Source: Marinobacter sediminum
GTDB lineage: Bacteria > Pseudomonadota > Gammaproteobacteria > Pseudomonadales > Oleiphilaceae
Length of the DNA stretch: 64,000 nucleotides
NCBI RefSeq assembly: GCF_016820575.1
Contig: NZ_JAEMQH010000001.1
Span: forward strand, 1,364,001-1,428,000
Direction of reading: 5' to 3'
Shown: positions 27,701 through 36,145 of the stretch, in pieces
How positions within the stretch are numbered: the first letter of the stretch is position 1
Layout: every line of letters begins with the position of its first letter
Position numbers and translations under genes: made by a program
Notes under the pieces: model-generated
The model's database searches: none
Told to the model about the DNA's origin: nothing
What the model saw: the letters and a program-made list of their open reading frames with translations, nothing else

Positions 27701-28972
27701 ATGGGAGAAAGCTGGCAGGATTTGCTGGTGGCCGTTCAGGAAATAAGCGTGCTGGATGTCATCCCGCAGGCCGCGGTTCTGGTGGTTGCGGGGATGGCCG
27801 CGTTCTATTTGCATCATCTCATTGCCCGGCTTACCGCTGCCGAGTCTCTGGGCGTGCGACATCTTACCCAACGCACCCTCCAGCGCCTTGCCTTTCCCAT
27901 CTCGATGCTGCTGGTGGTTCTGCTGGGCCGCTCGTTACTCGCTGCGCTGGATCAAGCCCACTGGGCGCTCGATCTCGCGGTCCCGCTGCTGATCTCATTC
28001 GCCCTGATTCGCACCCTGGTTTATATGTTGCGCAAGGGCATGCGAAGCGGGCCCTTGGTCAAGGCTTCGGAAAATGTCATCAGTACCCTCATCTGGCTGG
28101 TGGTGGGTTTGCATCTCGTGGGCTTGCTACCCGGGTTGCTTGAGGCCATGGATAGCCTGGCCTTCTCCGTGGGCGACCTACGCATATCCCTGCTGGCGGT
28201 CGTAAAGCTAATCTTGCTGATGGGCCTTGTGTTGGTGGTTGCCATTTGGCTCTCGGGCATTATCGATCGGCGACTGACACAGTTGCCGTATCTGAGCCCC
28301 GGCGCAGCCGTGGGTTTCTCCAAAGTCGCCAAGTTGGTGCTGATCACCGTTGCTGGGCTGTCGGTGCTAAATCTCGTCGGTATAGATCTCACTGCGCTCG
28401 CGGTGTTCGGCGGTGCCCTGGGTGTTGGCCTTGGCTTCGGTTTGCAGCGTATTGCCAGCAATTTTATCAGCGGTTTTATCCTTGTGTTCGACCGCTCGAT
28501 TCGCCCCGGTGATGTGATCAGTATTGGTGAGAAGTTTGGCTGGGTGGTCGCACTGCATGCCCGTTATGTGGTGGTGCGCAACCGCGATGGTGTGGATACG
28601 CTCATTCCCAACGAAAACCTTATTACCACTGAGGTGATTAACTGGTCTTATTCGGACCCTAACGTGCGCCTGAAGATCCCGGTTTCGGTAAGCTACAGTG
28701 ACGACGTGGAGCGTGCCATGGCCATCATGTTGGAGATCGCCCGGGACCACCCCCGGGTGATTTCAGAGCCAGAGCCTGTGTGCCGGTTAACGCAGTTCGG
28801 CGACCACGGCATTCATCTGGAAGCCCGGGTCTGGGTCGCAGACCCGCAAGCAGGTTTCGGCAGCGTAAGCTCTGACATCAATCTGGAAATCTGGCGCCGG
28901 TTCAAGGAAGAGGGCATCACCATCCCATTCCCGCAACAAGACCTTTACATCAAGGAAGTGCCGGCGAAATAG
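27701..28972 (+). CDS. MscS-family mechanosensitive channel
   Basis: A 423-residue small-conductance mechanosensitive channel. About five N-terminal hydrophobic segments lead to the pore helix and beta domain: VFGGALGVGLGFGLQRIASNFISGFILVFDRSIRPGDVI (residues ~228-270) is the MscS TM3/beta-domain signature. NRDGVDTLIPNENLITTEVINWS follows, and a C-terminal cytoplasmic domain ends the protein. It releases solutes on hypo-osmotic shock. The ATG at 27701 is 6 bases after GGGAG and is preferred over the TTG at 27695. Confidence 0.92.
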   Translation: MGESWQDLLVAVQEISVLDVIPQAAVLVVAGMAAFYLHHLIARLTAAESLGVRHLTQRTLQRLAFPISMLLVVLLGRSLLAALDQAHWALDLAVPLLISFALIRTLVYMLRKGMRSGPLVKASENVISTLIWLVVGLHLVGLLPGLLEAMDSLAFSVGDLRISLLAVVKLILLMGLVLVVAIWLSGIIDRRLTQLPYLSPGAAVGFSKVAKLVLITVAGLSVLNLVGIDLTALAVFGGALGVGLGFGLQRIASNFISGFILVFDRSIRPGDVISIGEKFGWVVALHARYVVVRNRDGVDTLIPNENLITTEVINWSYSDPNVRLKIPVSVSYSDDVERAMAIMLEIARDHPRVISEPEPVCRLTQFGDHGIHLEARVWVADPQAGFGSVSSDINLEIWRRFKEEGITIPFPQQDLYIKEVPAK

Positions 28973-28975
28973 AAC

Positions 28976-28994
28976 ACCGGGACAGATCTATTTT
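28976..28994. repeat. Dispersed motif ACCGGGACAGATCTATTTT, copy b
   Basis: Begins 3 bases after the mscS stop and is an almost perfect match to the copy at 27332-27353. The two copies flank the microprotein/mscS block in the same orientation. Confidence 0.6.
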
Positions 28995-29014
28995 CGCGGA
29001 TCGTTTCTAGACCA

Positions 29015-29794
29015 TCACACCCGATCAATAATCCCACACAACGCATCCAGCCCATCCGTCAGCGCCGCCGGGCCAGGCTGAAGAATCAGGGGTGACTTGA
29101 TCTCGTGCAGGTGACCGTTTTTCACTGCTGGAATCTCACCCCACCCAGGCCGCTCGGCTACTTGCTCTGGCCGAAACTTCCGCCCGCACCAGGAGCCGAT
29201 GATGATGTCCGGTTGGCGCTGGATGACGTCCTCGGGATTCTCAATGATGCGTTCCTTGGCGCCGGGCTCGGCGGCCCGTTCCGGGAAGATATCCTCACCG
29301 CCGGCAATGCCGATCAACTCCGACACCCAGCCGATGCCGGTGATCATCGGGTCGCCCCATTCTTCGAAGTAGACACGCGGGCGGCTTGCTCTCGCTCGTT
29401 CGGCCCGGATTCGCTCAATTCGGTCTGATAGTTCCTGCGCATAGGCGTCGGTGTGCTCAGCCAGGCCCAGCATGCCGCCGAGGGTGCGAATCATCGAGAG
29501 GATTCCGGGCACGGTGCGCTGGTTGAAGATGTGCACGGGCACGCCGCTGCGCACCAGTTCGGCGGCGATGTCTGCTTGCATGTCTGAGAAGCCCACCACC
29601 AGGTCTGGCTTCAGTTCCAGGATCTTCCCGATCTTGGCGGAGGTGAAGGCGGAGACTTTGGGCTTTTCCTTTCGGGCTCGCTCCGGCCTGACGGTGAACC
29701 CGGAGATGCCGACTATGCGGTCCTCGGCGCCGATGGCGTAGAGGGTCTCGGTGGTTTCTTCGGTGAGGCAGACAATGCGTTGGGGATATTTCAT
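29015..29794 (-). CDS. BtuF-like ABC substrate-binding protein without signal peptide
   Basis: A 259-residue type III (helical backbone) binding protein. RIVCLTEETTETLYAIGAEDRIVGISGF, LKPDLVVGFSDMQ, GWVSELIGIAGGEDIFPE and QPDIIIGSWCGRKF are typical of the cobalamin/iron-chelate binding family. No signal peptide is visible and the frame begins directly with the first beta strand. This short cytosolic-looking form occurs in several gammaproteobacteria as a lone gene. No permease or ATPase gene is adjacent. The substrate is uncertain. Confidence 0.85.
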   Translation of the reverse strand: MKYPQRIVCLTEETTETLYAIGAEDRIVGISGFTVRPERARKEKPKVSAFTSAKIGKILELKPDLVVGFSDMQADIAAELVRSGVPVHIFNQRTVPGILSMIRTLGGMLGLAEHTDAYAQELSDRIERIRAERARASRPRVYFEEWGDPMITGIGWVSELIGIAGGEDIFPERAAEPGAKERIIENPEDVIQRQPDIIIGSWCGRKFRPEQVAERPGWGEIPAVKNGHLHEIKSPLILQPGPAALTDGLDALCGIIDRV

Positions 29795-29885
29795 AGGGGC
29801 GCGGGCTCTAAATGATTGACGACACGGGACGCGAAGGATTTTACTAGGCTTTGCGGCACCATTTCTTTCAGGATCGGAGAACGCT

Positions 29886-30152
29886 ATGGCAGGTGGATGG
29901 TCACGTGATGGAGCGGTTCAGGATCAAATTGACGCGAGCGTCGACGACGAAGTGCAACGCGCACGCAGCCAGCTGGGTAACGGCGAGAGCGCGGCGAATT
30001 GTGATGAGTGTGACCGAGCTATTCCCGAAGCTCGCCGCCAGGCCATTCCGGGCGTTCGACTGTGCGTTGCCTGCCAGTCTGCTCTTGAAAAGGAGGAAAC
30101 GTCGTCACGTGGCATTAATCGACGTGGTAGCAAAGACAGCCAGCTGAGGTGA
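29886..30152 (+). CDS. DksA/TraR C4-type zinc-finger protein (YbiI-like)
   Basis: An 88-residue protein with N-terminal helices and a C-terminal four-cysteine finger CDECDRAIPEARRQAIPGVRLCVACQ, the DksA/TraR zinc motif. It lacks the long coiled-coil of DksA, so it is a small YbiI-type member that may bind RNA polymerase. GATCGGAGAACGCT precedes the ATG. It is a single gene. Confidence 0.88.
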   Translation: MAGGWSRDGAVQDQIDASVDDEVQRARSQLGNGESAANCDECDRAIPEARRQAIPGVRLCVACQSALEKEETSSRGINRRGSKDSQLR

Positions 30153-30211
30153 GCGCATTTCGCGCCAGCCCTGTTTTATCGAGATATCAAACGTAACAAC
30201 AGGCTCTTATT

Positions 30212-30499
30212 ATGCAGTTAGATAAAGCAAAGAAGCGTATTGCCAAGCAGGTTAAGAAGGGCTTTCACGGTTATCCGTTAGTTTCACTGGAGTACTTCGG
30301 TAACACGCCGGATTCAGCCACTGAGGTCGTTATCTCATTTACCGAGGAGGAGGGCGCAGAGCCGCAGAAGCAATCGTTTGTCAGTAGCGGTGATGCCCGG
30401 GAAGATGAAACGATTCAATCCACCCTTCTGAAAGTTATTGAGCGGGCGGGTGCCAAAACGGTAACTGAGGTAGACGGCGTTTCAATTTTCCCTTCTTGA
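30212..30499 (+). CDS. Conserved hypothetical protein, 95 residues
   Basis: A small soluble protein with an alternating helix-strand pattern: MQLDKAKKRIAKQVKKGFHG, then strands SLEYFGNTPDSATEVVISFTEEEG, and a final helix-strand VIERAGAKTVTEVDGVSIFPS. I recognise no family with a known function. The frame has normal codon use and lies 60 bases after the zinc-finger gene on the same strand. Confidence 0.7.
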   Translation: MQLDKAKKRIAKQVKKGFHGYPLVSLEYFGNTPDSATEVVISFTEEEGAEPQKQSFVSSGDAREDETIQSTLLKVIERAGAKTVTEVDGVSIFPS

Positions 30500-30510
30500 A
30501 CTTCGCTTCT

Positions 30511-30616
30511 GCGTACGGCAACGCCGCTACGCACGGTGAACCCGAGAGCGGATCTTTACTGGTTTTCCGTTCCAGGACGCAAGCAGGCTGGTACGCCAGC
30601 GTCGGCGAAACCAGCC
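30511..30616. terminator. Two strong hairpins between convergent small genes
   Basis: GCGTACGGCAACGCCGCTACGC (30511-30532) folds on itself. GGCTGGT (30586-30592) pairs with ACCAGCC (30610-30616), with an inner CGCC/GGCG stem. They separate the 95-residue gene (plus) from the 57-residue gene (minus) and probably end both transcripts, though no T-run is present. Confidence 0.45.
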
Positions 30617-30657
30617 AATCTACACCTAAGGTCATTCAGCGATGAGGGGAGCACAGC

Positions 30658-30831
30658 TTAATGGCTCGTGGACAGCTTTGGCAGCTTCACGTGGAAGAAG
30701 GATTTGATGCTGGCTTTCAGTGACGCCGCCATCTGCGCGATGTGCTCACTGCGCTGTTGCTTTGCAAGCTGGGTGTAGTAGTTCATGTCGATGGTGCCGT
30801 CTTCGTTCAGTTTCGGAGCTTGGTAACTCAT
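30658..30831 (-). CDS. 57-residue conserved small protein
   Basis: The minus strand encodes a 57-residue protein beginning MSYQAPKLNEDGTIDMNYYT and continuing QLAKQQRSEHIAQMAASLKA, followed by SIKSFFHVKLPK. A predicted amphipathic helix with an RSE motif resembles small proteobacterial proteins of the RSP_7527 type. The ribosome site GAGGA lies 10 bases before the ATG at 30831. It diverges from the LysR gene. The function is unknown. Confidence 0.72.
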   Translation of the reverse strand: MSYQAPKLNEDGTIDMNYYTQLAKQQRSEHIAQMAASLKASIKSFFHVKLPKLSTSH

Positions 30832-30957
30832 AGTGTTGTGTCCTCAGTCGAGAATTGAATATTTATCGTACGGACAATGATAGTGAGTAGGACGCTATTG
30901 AAAAAGCGATCGTTTCTCAGCAGACTGTTGAATTAATCTCATCAGTCGAGAAATGTT

Positions 30958-31836
30958 ATGCGCCACCTGCCACCCCTCAATGCGCTTCGGGTATTTGAGT
31001 CAGCCGCACGGAACCTCAGCTTTTCCGCAGCCGGCAAGGAACTGTTCGTGACGTCATCTGCGGTCAGTCATCAAATTAAGACGCTTGAAGAAAATTTGGG
31101 ACTTGCACTCTTTGACCGAAGCAAGCGAACGGTGTCGTTGACCCCGGCAGGCGAGCAATACCTCTCATCTGTCAGGCACGCGTTCGACGAGATTGAGATG
31201 GCCACACAACGACTGACTGCGAACCAGGAATCCAACGTGGTCAAGATCAGCGTTGCCCCTAACTTCCTCACCCGCTGGCTGATGCCACGCATGGCGCGAT
31301 TCCAGGCCCTGTACCCCGATATTGAACTGGAAATTAACGCGTCCATGGGGCTGCTGGATTTCGACCGCACCAGTACCGATATGGCGGTCTATTTCGGGAG
31401 TGGTGAATGGGACGACATTGAAGTGCATTTTCTGCGCAGAGTGATGCTGGTGCCAGTGTGTAGCCCGCAGCTGTTGGACGGTGAGTTACCGCTGGAAAAG
31501 CCTGAAGACTTGGCTAAACACACGTTGATCTATGTCAGCAAGCGGAAGTGGGAGTGGGAGAACTGGCTGCAACAGTCAGGCGTTGATTTTATATCCGCCC
31601 GGGGCAGCCTACAGATGTCCAGTGGGCAACTGGCCACGGCGGCGGCCCAGGAAGGCTTGGGAGTTGCGCTGGCTGATAGCACCCTGACGTCCCGTGAGAT
31701 TAAATCGGGGCAGTTGGTGGTGCCGTTCGACATTCAGCTCGATACGAATCGGGCTTTCTATCTGGTCTATCGCAAACAACGTCCGCTGACCGTCGGGATG
31801 AAAGCCTTCAAGGAGTGGCTGATGAGCGAGATGTAG
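30958..31836 (+). CDS. LysR-family regulator, GcvA-like
   Basis: A 292-residue regulator. The N-terminal helix-turn-helix reads PLNALRVFESAARNLSFSAAGKELFVTSSAVSHQIKTLEENLG, very close to GcvA-type regulators. The effector domain follows (SVAPNFLTRWLMPRMARFQALYPDIELEI). GcvA-type proteins control amino-acid or beta-lactamase genes. No obvious target lies nearby except the divergent 57-residue gene and the downstream trxC. The effector is unknown. Confidence 0.9.
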   Translation: MRHLPPLNALRVFESAARNLSFSAAGKELFVTSSAVSHQIKTLEENLGLALFDRSKRTVSLTPAGEQYLSSVRHAFDEIEMATQRLTANQESNVVKISVAPNFLTRWLMPRMARFQALYPDIELEINASMGLLDFDRTSTDMAVYFGSGEWDDIEVHFLRRVMLVPVCSPQLLDGELPLEKPEDLAKHTLIYVSKRKWEWENWLQQSGVDFISARGSLQMSSGQLATAAAQEGLGVALADSTLTSREIKSGQLVVPFDIQLDTNRAFYLVYRKQRPLTVGMKAFKEWLMSEM

Positions 31837-31857
31837 GGCAACCGAAAACTGGGGTTC

Positions 31858-31880
31858 AAAAACCGATACAGATTCAAATT
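31858..31880. repeat. Degenerate copy of the dispersed motif, copy d
   Basis: AAAAACCGATACAGATTCAAAT, between the LysR and trxC genes, is a weak relative of the ACCGGGACAGATCTATTTT family. It is listed only because of the same A-rich start and CAGAT core. Confidence 0.3.
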
Positions 31881-31971
31881 CCACACAACGCCAGGGATCT
31901 GGCTTGCTGCTTGATTTCCAGCCATGTGCCCTGATTATTTCAACCATTCGACAACGAAAGGCCGACCAACC

Positions 31972-32412
31972 ATGACCGACATCAAGCACCTGGTGTGCCC
32001 CCATTGCCACAAAACGAACCGGGTACCTGCCGACAAGCTGTCTGCCGGTGGTAACTGCGGTGCCTGCAAGCAACCGCTCTGGCCGGATCAAGTGCTGGAG
32101 TTGTCGGAGCAGAGCTTTGCGGCACACACCGGGCGCAGCGACGTGCCGGTGCTGGTGGATTTCTGGGCCAGCTGGTGCGGCCCCTGCAAGGCGATGGCGC
32201 CACAGTTCGAGCAGGCTTCAAAGGATTGGCGGGGCAATGTACGCTTTGCCAAGCTCAACACCGAAACCGCGCCTGGGCCGTCCGGCCAGTTTGGTATCCG
32301 CAGCATACCGACGATGATCCTGTTCCAGAATGGTCGAGAAATCGCCCGCCAGAGCGGCGCCATGAATCAGGCTCAGATTAGCCAGTGGCTGCAGTCACAG
32401 GGTGTTCGTTAG
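31972..32412 (+). CDS. trxC: Thioredoxin 2
   Basis: A 146-residue TrxC. An N-terminal zinc domain with two CxxC pairs (CPHCHK and CGACKQ) precedes a thioredoxin fold with active site WASWCGPCKAM near residue 73. The cis-proline loop is RSIPTMILF. It is a cytosolic disulfide reductase often induced by oxidative stress. The ATG at 31972 is chosen because the upstream frame lacks a ribosome site and matches no family member. Confidence 0.95.
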   Translation: MTDIKHLVCPHCHKTNRVPADKLSAGGNCGACKQPLWPDQVLELSEQSFAAHTGRSDVPVLVDFWASWCGPCKAMAPQFEQASKDWRGNVRFAKLNTETAPGPSGQFGIRSIPTMILFQNGREIARQSGAMNQAQISQWLQSQGVR

Positions 32413-32565
32413 GGCGTCGTGTGTGGTTTTCGCAGCCTGTTCTAAACTTTAAAAACGACCATATGCTGTTGGCCGGGTTCATGGATTGTTTGATAACCAA
32501 ACATCTCAGGCTGGCCCAGAATCATGCTCCAGAAGGGGCTTGAATCTCCGGGCGGGAGGGCACTG

Positions 32566-33009
32566 ATGAAAAGGCATTCAACCATTGTTAAGCCGGGGGA
32601 TTATGAGCGTGCGCTGAGTGTAGTAGGCACCGAGGTTACTGTTCTCGCCGCAAAGAATGTCACCCGCGGGCAAGAGTTTACATTTCAGCGAGGGGAGAAG
32701 GGCATGGGGCCTCCCCCGCACAGTCATGAGTGGGACGAAGCGTTTTTTGTCCTTGAGGGGAGCGTTGATTTCACTTGCGACGGTAAATTGGAAACCTGTG
32801 TTCCTGGCACCTTTGTTTTTGTGCCTGGCGGAACGGTGCACTCATTCGAGTATGGCCCAGATGGCGGCGAAATGTTGGAGGTGACGGGTGCCGGGAGTAA
32901 AGCGACCCAGATGTTTGCCGCTGTGGATAAGGAAATTCCTCCAGGCCCGCCGAACATTGAGACCATCACGGAAGTACTGAGTCAGAACGGCGTGACGCTG
33001 CACTTGTAG
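32566..33009 (+). CDS. Small cupin-domain protein
   Basis: A 147-residue single-cupin protein. The two cupin motifs are GPPPHSHEWDEAFFVLEGSVDF and PGTFVFVPGGTVHSFEYG, which together supply the metal-binding H-x-H, E and H residues. This group includes small dioxygenases and sugar isomerases; the substrate is unknown. The ATG at 32566 follows GGGAGGG, whereas the ATG at 32524 has no ribosome site. Confidence 0.85.
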   Translation: MKRHSTIVKPGDYERALSVVGTEVTVLAAKNVTRGQEFTFQRGEKGMGPPPHSHEWDEAFFVLEGSVDFTCDGKLETCVPGTFVFVPGGTVHSFEYGPDGGEMLEVTGAGSKATQMFAAVDKEIPPGPPNIETITEVLSQNGVTLHL

Positions 33010-33173
33010 AGCGAAGTTGGGACGCATTTTCTTAAGATTTTATTGCCTGTGGGAAAACGGCGGAAAACCTGTTTCTCTGATGGACATAACACCATAGAAT
33101 TGATTCACCGAATCAACGGGTTGTTCACCTGGGCCCCAGGTAACCATCTCAGAGCCCCCCATAGGTATCCTTT

Positions 33174-33965
33174 GTGAATAGGCATTTTTTGAACGGAATG
33201 GCGGCGCCGTTGCAGATCGCGCTCCTGATTGCAGTACTTGCTTTGCCCGGTGTTTCGCAAGGCAGCACCACACTGACTTTCGCGTTCAGCGAAAAATCAG
33301 CGCCGTACAGTTCGTTGCTTGACGGGAAGGCCGTCGGGCTGTTCCCGGATGTGGTGCAACTGGCCTTCAGTTTTATTCCCGACTACACCGCGGCAAGTTT
33401 GGTGACGCCCTGGGCGAGAGCGCAATACAACGTCAGACATGGCATCAACGATGGCTTCATGACCTACCCGTCGGAAAGCCGACAGGATTACGCAGTTTTT
33501 TCAGCGGAACCGCTCTTCACGCAGGACTTTGGTCATTTGGTGTACTCTGCTGATAACCCGAATATCGATGTGATCGAATCTGCAACCAGCTTTGCTGACT
33601 TGTCCGGTCTGAGGGTGATCGTCGAAAGTGGGTCCAAGTGGGAAGATAACAATATTCCCGGCTATCTGGAGCGTGTGCCGGGCCAGCACCTGGATGCGAT
33701 GATGCATCTTCTGATGCTGCGTAAGGCCGGGGATTTTTTGGTTCAGCCAGCGGAAGACGCTCGACTCATTGCTCGGCAACTTGGCTATTCGCAGAAGCTG
33801 AAAGTTCGCAAGGTAGATTTTATCCCAAACTCCCAGATCCCTTTTCACATTGGCGTCTCGCGAAAGCTTCCAAATGCTAAAGAGGTGATCAATCAAATCG
33901 ATGCGGTCATGCAGAGCCCCGAATTCCAGTCTCAATCGAGCACCCTGATGGAAGGGTATCGATAA
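33174..33965 (+). CDS. Orphan periplasmic solute-binding protein (SBP_bac_3-like)
   Basis: A 263-residue secreted protein with a signal peptide (about residues 1-32, ending VSQGS). The mature chain has the two-lobed amino-acid-binding-protein pattern: LTFAFSEKSAPYSSLLDGKAVGLFPDVVQLAF, a hinge around SATSFADLSGLRVIVESGSKW, and a C-terminal IPFHIGVSRKLPNAKEVINQID. No ABC permease or ATPase adjoins it. It starts with GTG at 33174 after AGGT. Such lone proteins may feed a sensor or a distant transporter. Confidence 0.8.
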   Translation: MNRHFLNGMAAPLQIALLIAVLALPGVSQGSTTLTFAFSEKSAPYSSLLDGKAVGLFPDVVQLAFSFIPDYTAASLVTPWARAQYNVRHGINDGFMTYPSESRQDYAVFSAEPLFTQDFGHLVYSADNPNIDVIESATSFADLSGLRVIVESGSKWEDNNIPGYLERVPGQHLDAMMHLLMLRKAGDFLVQPAEDARLIARQLGYSQKLKVRKVDFIPNSQIPFHIGVSRKLPNAKEVINQIDAVMQSPEFQSQSSTLMEGYR

Positions 33966-33992
33966 CACGACAATTCGGTTCTGATTACCAAC

Positions 33993-34022
33993 AAAAAAGG
34001 CAGCCCAAGGCTGCCTTTTTTC
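33993..34022. terminator. Bidirectional Rho-independent terminator
   Basis: GGCAGCC (33999-34005) pairs with GGCTGCC (34009-34015), with an A-run before and a T-run after. It serves the solute-binding gene on the plus strand and the cold-shock gene on the minus strand. Confidence 0.9.
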
Positions 34023-34041
34023 ATCACGTATCGGCTGTTAT

Positions 34042-34248
34042 TTACAGGCCGATAACGTTCTCTGCCTGCGGGCCTTTTTGGCCTTCGGTCACGCTGAATT
34101 CCACTTCCTGACCTTCGGCCAGAGTTTTGAAGCCACTACCCTGAATAGAGCTGTAGTGAACAAAGACGTCTGCGCCGCCTTCACGAGTGATAAAACCAAA
34201 ACCTTTTGCTTCGTTGAAGAACTTAACGTTACCGGTAATTGTAGACAT
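34042..34248 (-). CDS. CspA-family cold-shock protein
   Basis: A 68-residue OB-fold protein that binds single-stranded RNA and DNA. RNP1 is KGFGFITRE and RNP2 is VFVHYSSI; the end [10 protein letters not shown] is typical. The upstream region (34249-34450) has no other gene. It holds a hairpin CCAAAGGATC/GATCTTTGG (34284-34307), consistent with the long structured 5' leader usual for csp genes. Confidence 0.95.
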   Translation of the reverse strand: MSTITGNVKFFNEAKGFGFITREGGADVFVHYSSIQGSGFKTLAEGQEVEFSVTEGQKGPQAENVIGL

Positions 34249-34283
34249 AAATAGCTATCCTGAAATTAATCAATAAAGTGCCG

Positions 34284-34307
34284 CCAAAGGATCGTTGTGA
34301 TCTTTGG
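34284..34307 (-). promoter_or_regulatory. Stem-loop in the cold-shock gene leader
   Basis: CCAAAGGATC and GATCTTTGG pair with one bulged base, 36-60 bases before the csp start. Leader structure is known to govern csp mRNA stability and translation with temperature; the role here is inferred by analogy. Confidence 0.4.
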
Positions 34308-34553
34308 TCAACGATGCGCGGGAAATAAAAAACGTGCGGGATCAAAAACAGGACAAAAGGTGTGGTAACACAAGAGGTCTTATTCGTGAAATGCTTTGCT
34401 AAATCTTTCCAACGACGAAGACGGTACGCTAATTAAGCGGCCCTGCATAGCAAAGCTTCGAATATAAGGAAAATACTTATGTCATGCTTCCTCCCTGCAG
34501 TCAGCACCACAGCTGGCTATAATGGCGCACCATTTACCGTCGCAGAGAATCCT

Positions 34554-35036
34554 ATGCCAATCGAAAAGAATCAGGTGGTCTTGTTCCACTACAGCGTCCG
34601 CGATGAACAGGGCAACGAAGTTGAAAACTCCCGCGGTGGCGAGCCGAACGCCTATCTGCACGGCCACGGCGGCATTATCCAGGGCCTGGAAGAGGCCTTG
34701 GAAGGGCGCGAGCCCGGCGATACCTTCAGCGTTACCGTCGGCCCGGAGAAAGCCTATGGGCCGCGTAAAGCCGATGCCATTCAGCGAGTCCCGATCAAGC
34801 ATTTGATGGGCGCCAAGCGCTGGAAGGCGGGCATGATCGCCCAGGTGAAAACTGAGCAGGGCCCGCGCCATGTGCTCGTTGCCAAGGTCGGCCACAAGTT
34901 CGCCGATGTCGACACCAACCACCCGATGGCCGGCAAAACCCTGACCTTCGATATCGAAGTCATCGAAGTCCGCGCCGCCGACCCGGAAGAGCTGGCGCAC
35001 GGCCACGTGCACGGCCCGGGTGGACACCATCACTAA
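34554..35036 (+). CDS. SlyD-type FKBP peptidyl-prolyl isomerase
   Basis: A 160-residue isomerase with the FKBP core starting MPIEKNQVVLFHYSVRDEQG. It has the insert-in-flap domain around VGPEKAYGPRKADAIQRVP and the closing VDTNHPMAGKTLTFDIEV. The C terminus GHVHGPGGHHH is histidine-rich, as in nickel-binding SlyD, so a role in metal handling for urease is conceivable but not shown. The ATG at 34554 is preferred; the frame extends to 34479 but without family similarity. Confidence 0.9.
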   Translation: MPIEKNQVVLFHYSVRDEQGNEVENSRGGEPNAYLHGHGGIIQGLEEALEGREPGDTFSVTVGPEKAYGPRKADAIQRVPIKHLMGAKRWKAGMIAQVKTEQGPRHVLVAKVGHKFADVDTNHPMAGKTLTFDIEVIEVRAADPEELAHGHVHGPGGHHH

Positions 35037-35063
35037 CGCATTAGAGCGAGCCTAGGGAGGGCG

Positions 35064-36104
35064 ATGGTGTCGATTGTGGATCCGGACAGCTGGACGCTGT
35101 TACAGAGTATTGTGGTGTTCGGTATCTGTGCCTTGGTGATTGCGATCGCGGGCACTCGCATCACCCGCGTGGTTGACCAGCTAGCCGACAGGACCGGGCT
35201 GGGTGAGGCGACAGCGGGAGCCGTGCTTCTGGGGGCAGCGACCTCCCTGAGTGGTTCAGTGCTCTCGGTAACAGCAGCCTACCGGGGGCACCCGGAGTTG
35301 GCTGTCAGTAATGCCCTTGGGGGCATCGCGGTGCAGACCTTTTTCCTGGCCATTGCCGACATGGTCTATCGCCGTGCGAACCTGGAACACGCGGCAGCCT
35401 CAGCCCCCAACATGATGCAGAACGGACTGCTGATCGCGCTTCTGGCGTTGATCCTTCTGGCTCCGAACTTGCCGGATGTGACCGTCTGGGGTATCCACCC
35501 GGTTACCCCGATACTGCTTGGCTTCTATTTCTACGGCACCCGGCTCATCCAGAGTGCTGGCAAAGACCCCATGTGGCGCCCCTCCATTACCGGTGAGACA
35601 CGGCAGGATGAGCCGGAGAGCGAGAGCCAGCTGCCATCGTTGAGCCGTCTCTGGACAGAATTCGCGCTGCTGATGGCAACGCTTGGAGCGGCTGGCCTGG
35701 TACTCGAGCCCGCCGCCACGACAATCAGCTCGGAAGCCGGGTTGAGCCAGACAATTGTCGGTGTTCTTCTGACAGCGGTCAGTACGTCCATTCCGGAGCT
35801 GGTTACCTCAGTTGCCGCGGTAAGGCGGGGTGCGCTCACACTCGCGGTGGCAGGTATCATCGGCGGGAATGCTTTTGATACGCTTTTCATGGCTGCCTCG
35901 GACATCGCCTACCGGGATGGCTCGATTTACCACACGATGACGGCCGACTCGGAACGCTGGGTGGCACTGACCCTGCTGATGGCGGCCATCCTTATCATGG
36001 GGTTGATACGTCGGGAACGCTATGGCGTCGGACGAATCGGAGCAGAGAGCCTGGCAATCATGGTGCTCTACGGGCTTGGTGTGGTGTTGATGTTCACTGG
36101 CTGA
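35064..36104 (+). CDS. Sodium/calcium exchanger-family cation antiporter
   Basis: A 346-residue membrane protein with ten or so helices and two inverted alpha-repeats: GAVLLGAATSLSGSVLSVTA in the first half, and VSTSIPELVTSVAAVRRGALTLAVAGIIGGNAFDTLF in the second. The second repeat matches the CaCA signature (ST-PE) well, while the first is degenerate (TSLSGS in place of TSLPEL). The cation is unknown. GGGAGG precedes the ATG. Confidence 0.87.
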   Translation: MVSIVDPDSWTLLQSIVVFGICALVIAIAGTRITRVVDQLADRTGLGEATAGAVLLGAATSLSGSVLSVTAAYRGHPELAVSNALGGIAVQTFFLAIADMVYRRANLEHAAASAPNMMQNGLLIALLALILLAPNLPDVTVWGIHPVTPILLGFYFYGTRLIQSAGKDPMWRPSITGETRQDEPESESQLPSLSRLWTEFALLMATLGAAGLVLEPAATTISSEAGLSQTIVGVLLTAVSTSIPELVTSVAAVRRGALTLAVAGIIGGNAFDTLFMAASDIAYRDGSIYHTMTADSERWVALTLLMAAILIMGLIRRERYGVGRIGAESLAIMVLYGLGVVLMFTG

Positions 36105-36145
36105 TTTGGGCGTTCAGCTGCAATTCTTTGAGGAGTAAAACTGCG

